Shown here piece by piece: positions 47,180-48,065 of a stretch of DNA of 48,065 nt. The translations under genes and the position numbers were made by a program. A model generated the notes under the pieces. It did not search any database and had not been told where the DNA came from. It saw only the letters and a list, made by a program, of their open reading frames with translations. The stretch comes from an uncultured Pseudomonadales bacterium (GTDB lineage: Bacteria; Pseudomonadota; Gammaproteobacteria; Pseudomonadales; Azotimanducaceae). The DNA lies in NCBI GenBank assembly GCA_947258825.1, contig CAMYJX010000008.1, forward strand, positions 41,340-89,404, given 5' to 3'. Each line of letters starts with the position of its first letter. Within the stretch, counting starts at the first letter, position 1.

Positions 47180-48065
47180 TCAGAGGGACGGCGGTACCAG
47201 CCGCGCGGAGAGCTTGAGCGGCGCCTGCAGATCCGCCAGGGCGAGGGTAGCCGATCGCCATTCCCAGTCATCCGGACCCGCCGCGGTAGCGCCGGTGCGG
47301 CTGAGTCGTACTACCACCTCCACGGGTCCGGCCTGAGACAGCCGAACGGCGGGGTTCATGCTGACGCTGTCGTCAAGCATTACCGAGAGCGGCAACTGCT
47401 CCCCCTCCCGTCGCACCACGGCGTAAGGCATGCCGCCGCCCGGCGGACGCGCTATGACGAACAGCGTTGATCCTGAAGGCACGGGCTCCGCTGCGGAAAT
47501 GTCCACCTGCACGCTGGGCAAAAGACTTTCCTGTTTGTCCTGAGCTGTTTCAACGCCCCCGTTAGCGGTCCGGGAAGGCGGGGGTTCGAGCAGCGCGGCG
47601 AGCTTGAGCGGGGCGTTCAGCTCAGCAAGCTCAAGGGCCTGTGACCGCCACTCCCAGTCCCCGGGACCCGCAGTCGCAGCGCCGTTTCTGCTGAGCCGCA
47701 CCACCACCTCAACGGGGCCCGCCTGAGAAAGCTGAAGCGCCGGATTCATGCTGACGGTATCGTCGAGCGTGACGGAAACCGGCAGCAGCGCCGCAGGACG
47801 GCGTACCACGGCATAGGGCATGCCGCCGCCCGGCGGCCGCGCGATGACGAACAGCGTGGATCCCGCGGGCGCGGTGTCAGCCGCGGATATCTCCACTTCC
47901 ACGCTGGGGATGAGATCTCCGAGCTGACTCCGCGCCTGGGCCAGCCCCGAGAGCAGGGCCAGCGAACGAGCATCGCCGAGGTCGTTCATCAAGGCGCGAT
48001 TGAGATAGGTCACCGCCTGGCGGAATTCTTCCTTCCGGTAGGCGTCGATGGCAAGAATTTCCAGC
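47180..48065 (-). CDS. CcmI/CycH-like cytochrome c maturation protein, 5' part outside window
   Basis: The last 294 or so residues of a protein whose N-terminus lies beyond the window. A TPR-type helical piece at the entry (LAIDAYRKEEFRQAVTYLNRAL) is followed by two tandem copies of a beta-rich domain, with pieces STLFVIARPPGGGMPYAVVRR, LSQAGPVEVVVRLSR and GDWEWRS or DDWEWRS. This domain matches the C-terminal domain of CcmI (CycH), the apocytochrome c chaperone, where normally one copy is present. Family members end with GDWQG-like motifs. The first copy is at 47573-47911, the second at 47183-47521. Other ccm genes would be expected upstream. A general TPR protein with this domain is the alternative. 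Confidence 0.72.
   Translation of the reverse strand, partial: LEILAIDAYRKEEFRQAVTYLNRALMNDLGDARSLALLSGLAQARSQLGDLIPSVEVEISAADTAPAGSTLFVIARPPGGGMPYAVVRRPAALLPVSVTLDDTVSMNPALQLSQAGPVEVVVRLSRNGAATAGPGDWEWRSQALELAELNAPLKLAALLEPPPSRTANGGVETAQDKQESLLPSVQVDISAAEPVPSGSTLFVIARPPGGGMPYAVVRREGEQLPLSVMLDDSVSMNPAVRLSQAGPVEVVVRLSRTGATAAGPDDWEWRSATLALADLQAPLKLSARLVPPSL
47183..47911 (-). repeat. 390-bp tandem duplication of the CcmI-like C-terminal domain
   Basis: Copies at 47573-47911 and 47183-47521, with a 51-bp linker. The period is exactly 130 codons, with no gap in the alignment. By eye about three quarters of residues are identical, and two blocks (GSTLFVIARP and PGGGMPYAVV) are completely identical. 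The divergence in other parts shows that the duplication is not recent. Confidence 0.92.

Overview
The window looks like chromosomal DNA of a GC-rich gammaproteobacterium, probably a free-living aerobic (marine-type) member related to Pseudomonas/Cellvibrionales. The reasons are the smc-zipA-ligA gene order, a Pseudomonas-like NrdA with two ATP-cones and an N-terminus beginning MHTDT, a c-di-GMP protein with a DUF1631 region, a PepSY-PhoP/PhoQ-like operon, and several acyl-CoA dehydrogenases. No tRNA, rRNA, CRISPR array, integrase, transposase or phage gene was seen. Coding density is high and several genes start with TTG or GTG.

Layout, left to right. (1) 1-3049, plus strand: the C-terminal part of a PatB/MalY-type aminotransferase, then argD and argF (arginine biosynthesis). 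(2) 3101-9897, minus strand: a large PilZ/DUF1631/GGDEF/EAL protein, a membrane GGDEF cyclase and glpK. (3) 9898-10370: a regulatory region with a near-perfect NrdR-type palindrome and three ATCCACAG (DnaA-box-like) repeats, followed on the plus strand by nrdA-nrdB, a strong terminator, and gpsA. (4) 16022-23364, minus strand: a lipid/acyl-CoA catabolic operon with three acyl-CoA dehydrogenases, an alpha/beta hydrolase and a small membrane protein. A COG2403-type P-loop protein and a carbamate kinase are embedded in it and translationally coupled. A G7/G13 tract lies inside the operon. (5) 23365-23788: a divergent intergenic region holding a roughly 165-bp foldback (inverted-repeat) element. 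(6) 23789-27717, plus strand: enoyl-CoA hydratase, a double-CDGSH iron-sulfur protein, and a DUF349 coiled-coil protein. (7) 27793-33642, minus strand: PhoQ-like kinase, PhoP-like regulator and PepSY protein, a TonB-dependent receptor, and a glycerate-kinase-like P-loop kinase. (8) 33735-37399, plus strand: a DoxX-family membrane protein and an M16 metalloprotease lipoprotein. (9) 37401-47038, minus strand: smc, zipA, ligA, an SLT lipoprotein and dinG. (10) 47180 to the window end, minus strand: the C-terminal part of a CcmI/CycH-like cytochrome c maturation protein whose C-terminal domain is tandemly duplicated.

The most striking observations are as follows. Out-of-frame deletions break both ligA and dinG, each at a cysteine metal-binding motif; they are either real lesions or assembly errors. 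A COG2403 protein and a carbamate kinase are buried in an acyl-CoA dehydrogenase operon beside a possibly slippery poly-G tract. There is a foldback element that may be a MITE or extragenic repeat. The CcmI C-terminal domain is duplicated. The 3' end of the histidine kinase gene, including its stop codon, is present in triplicate.
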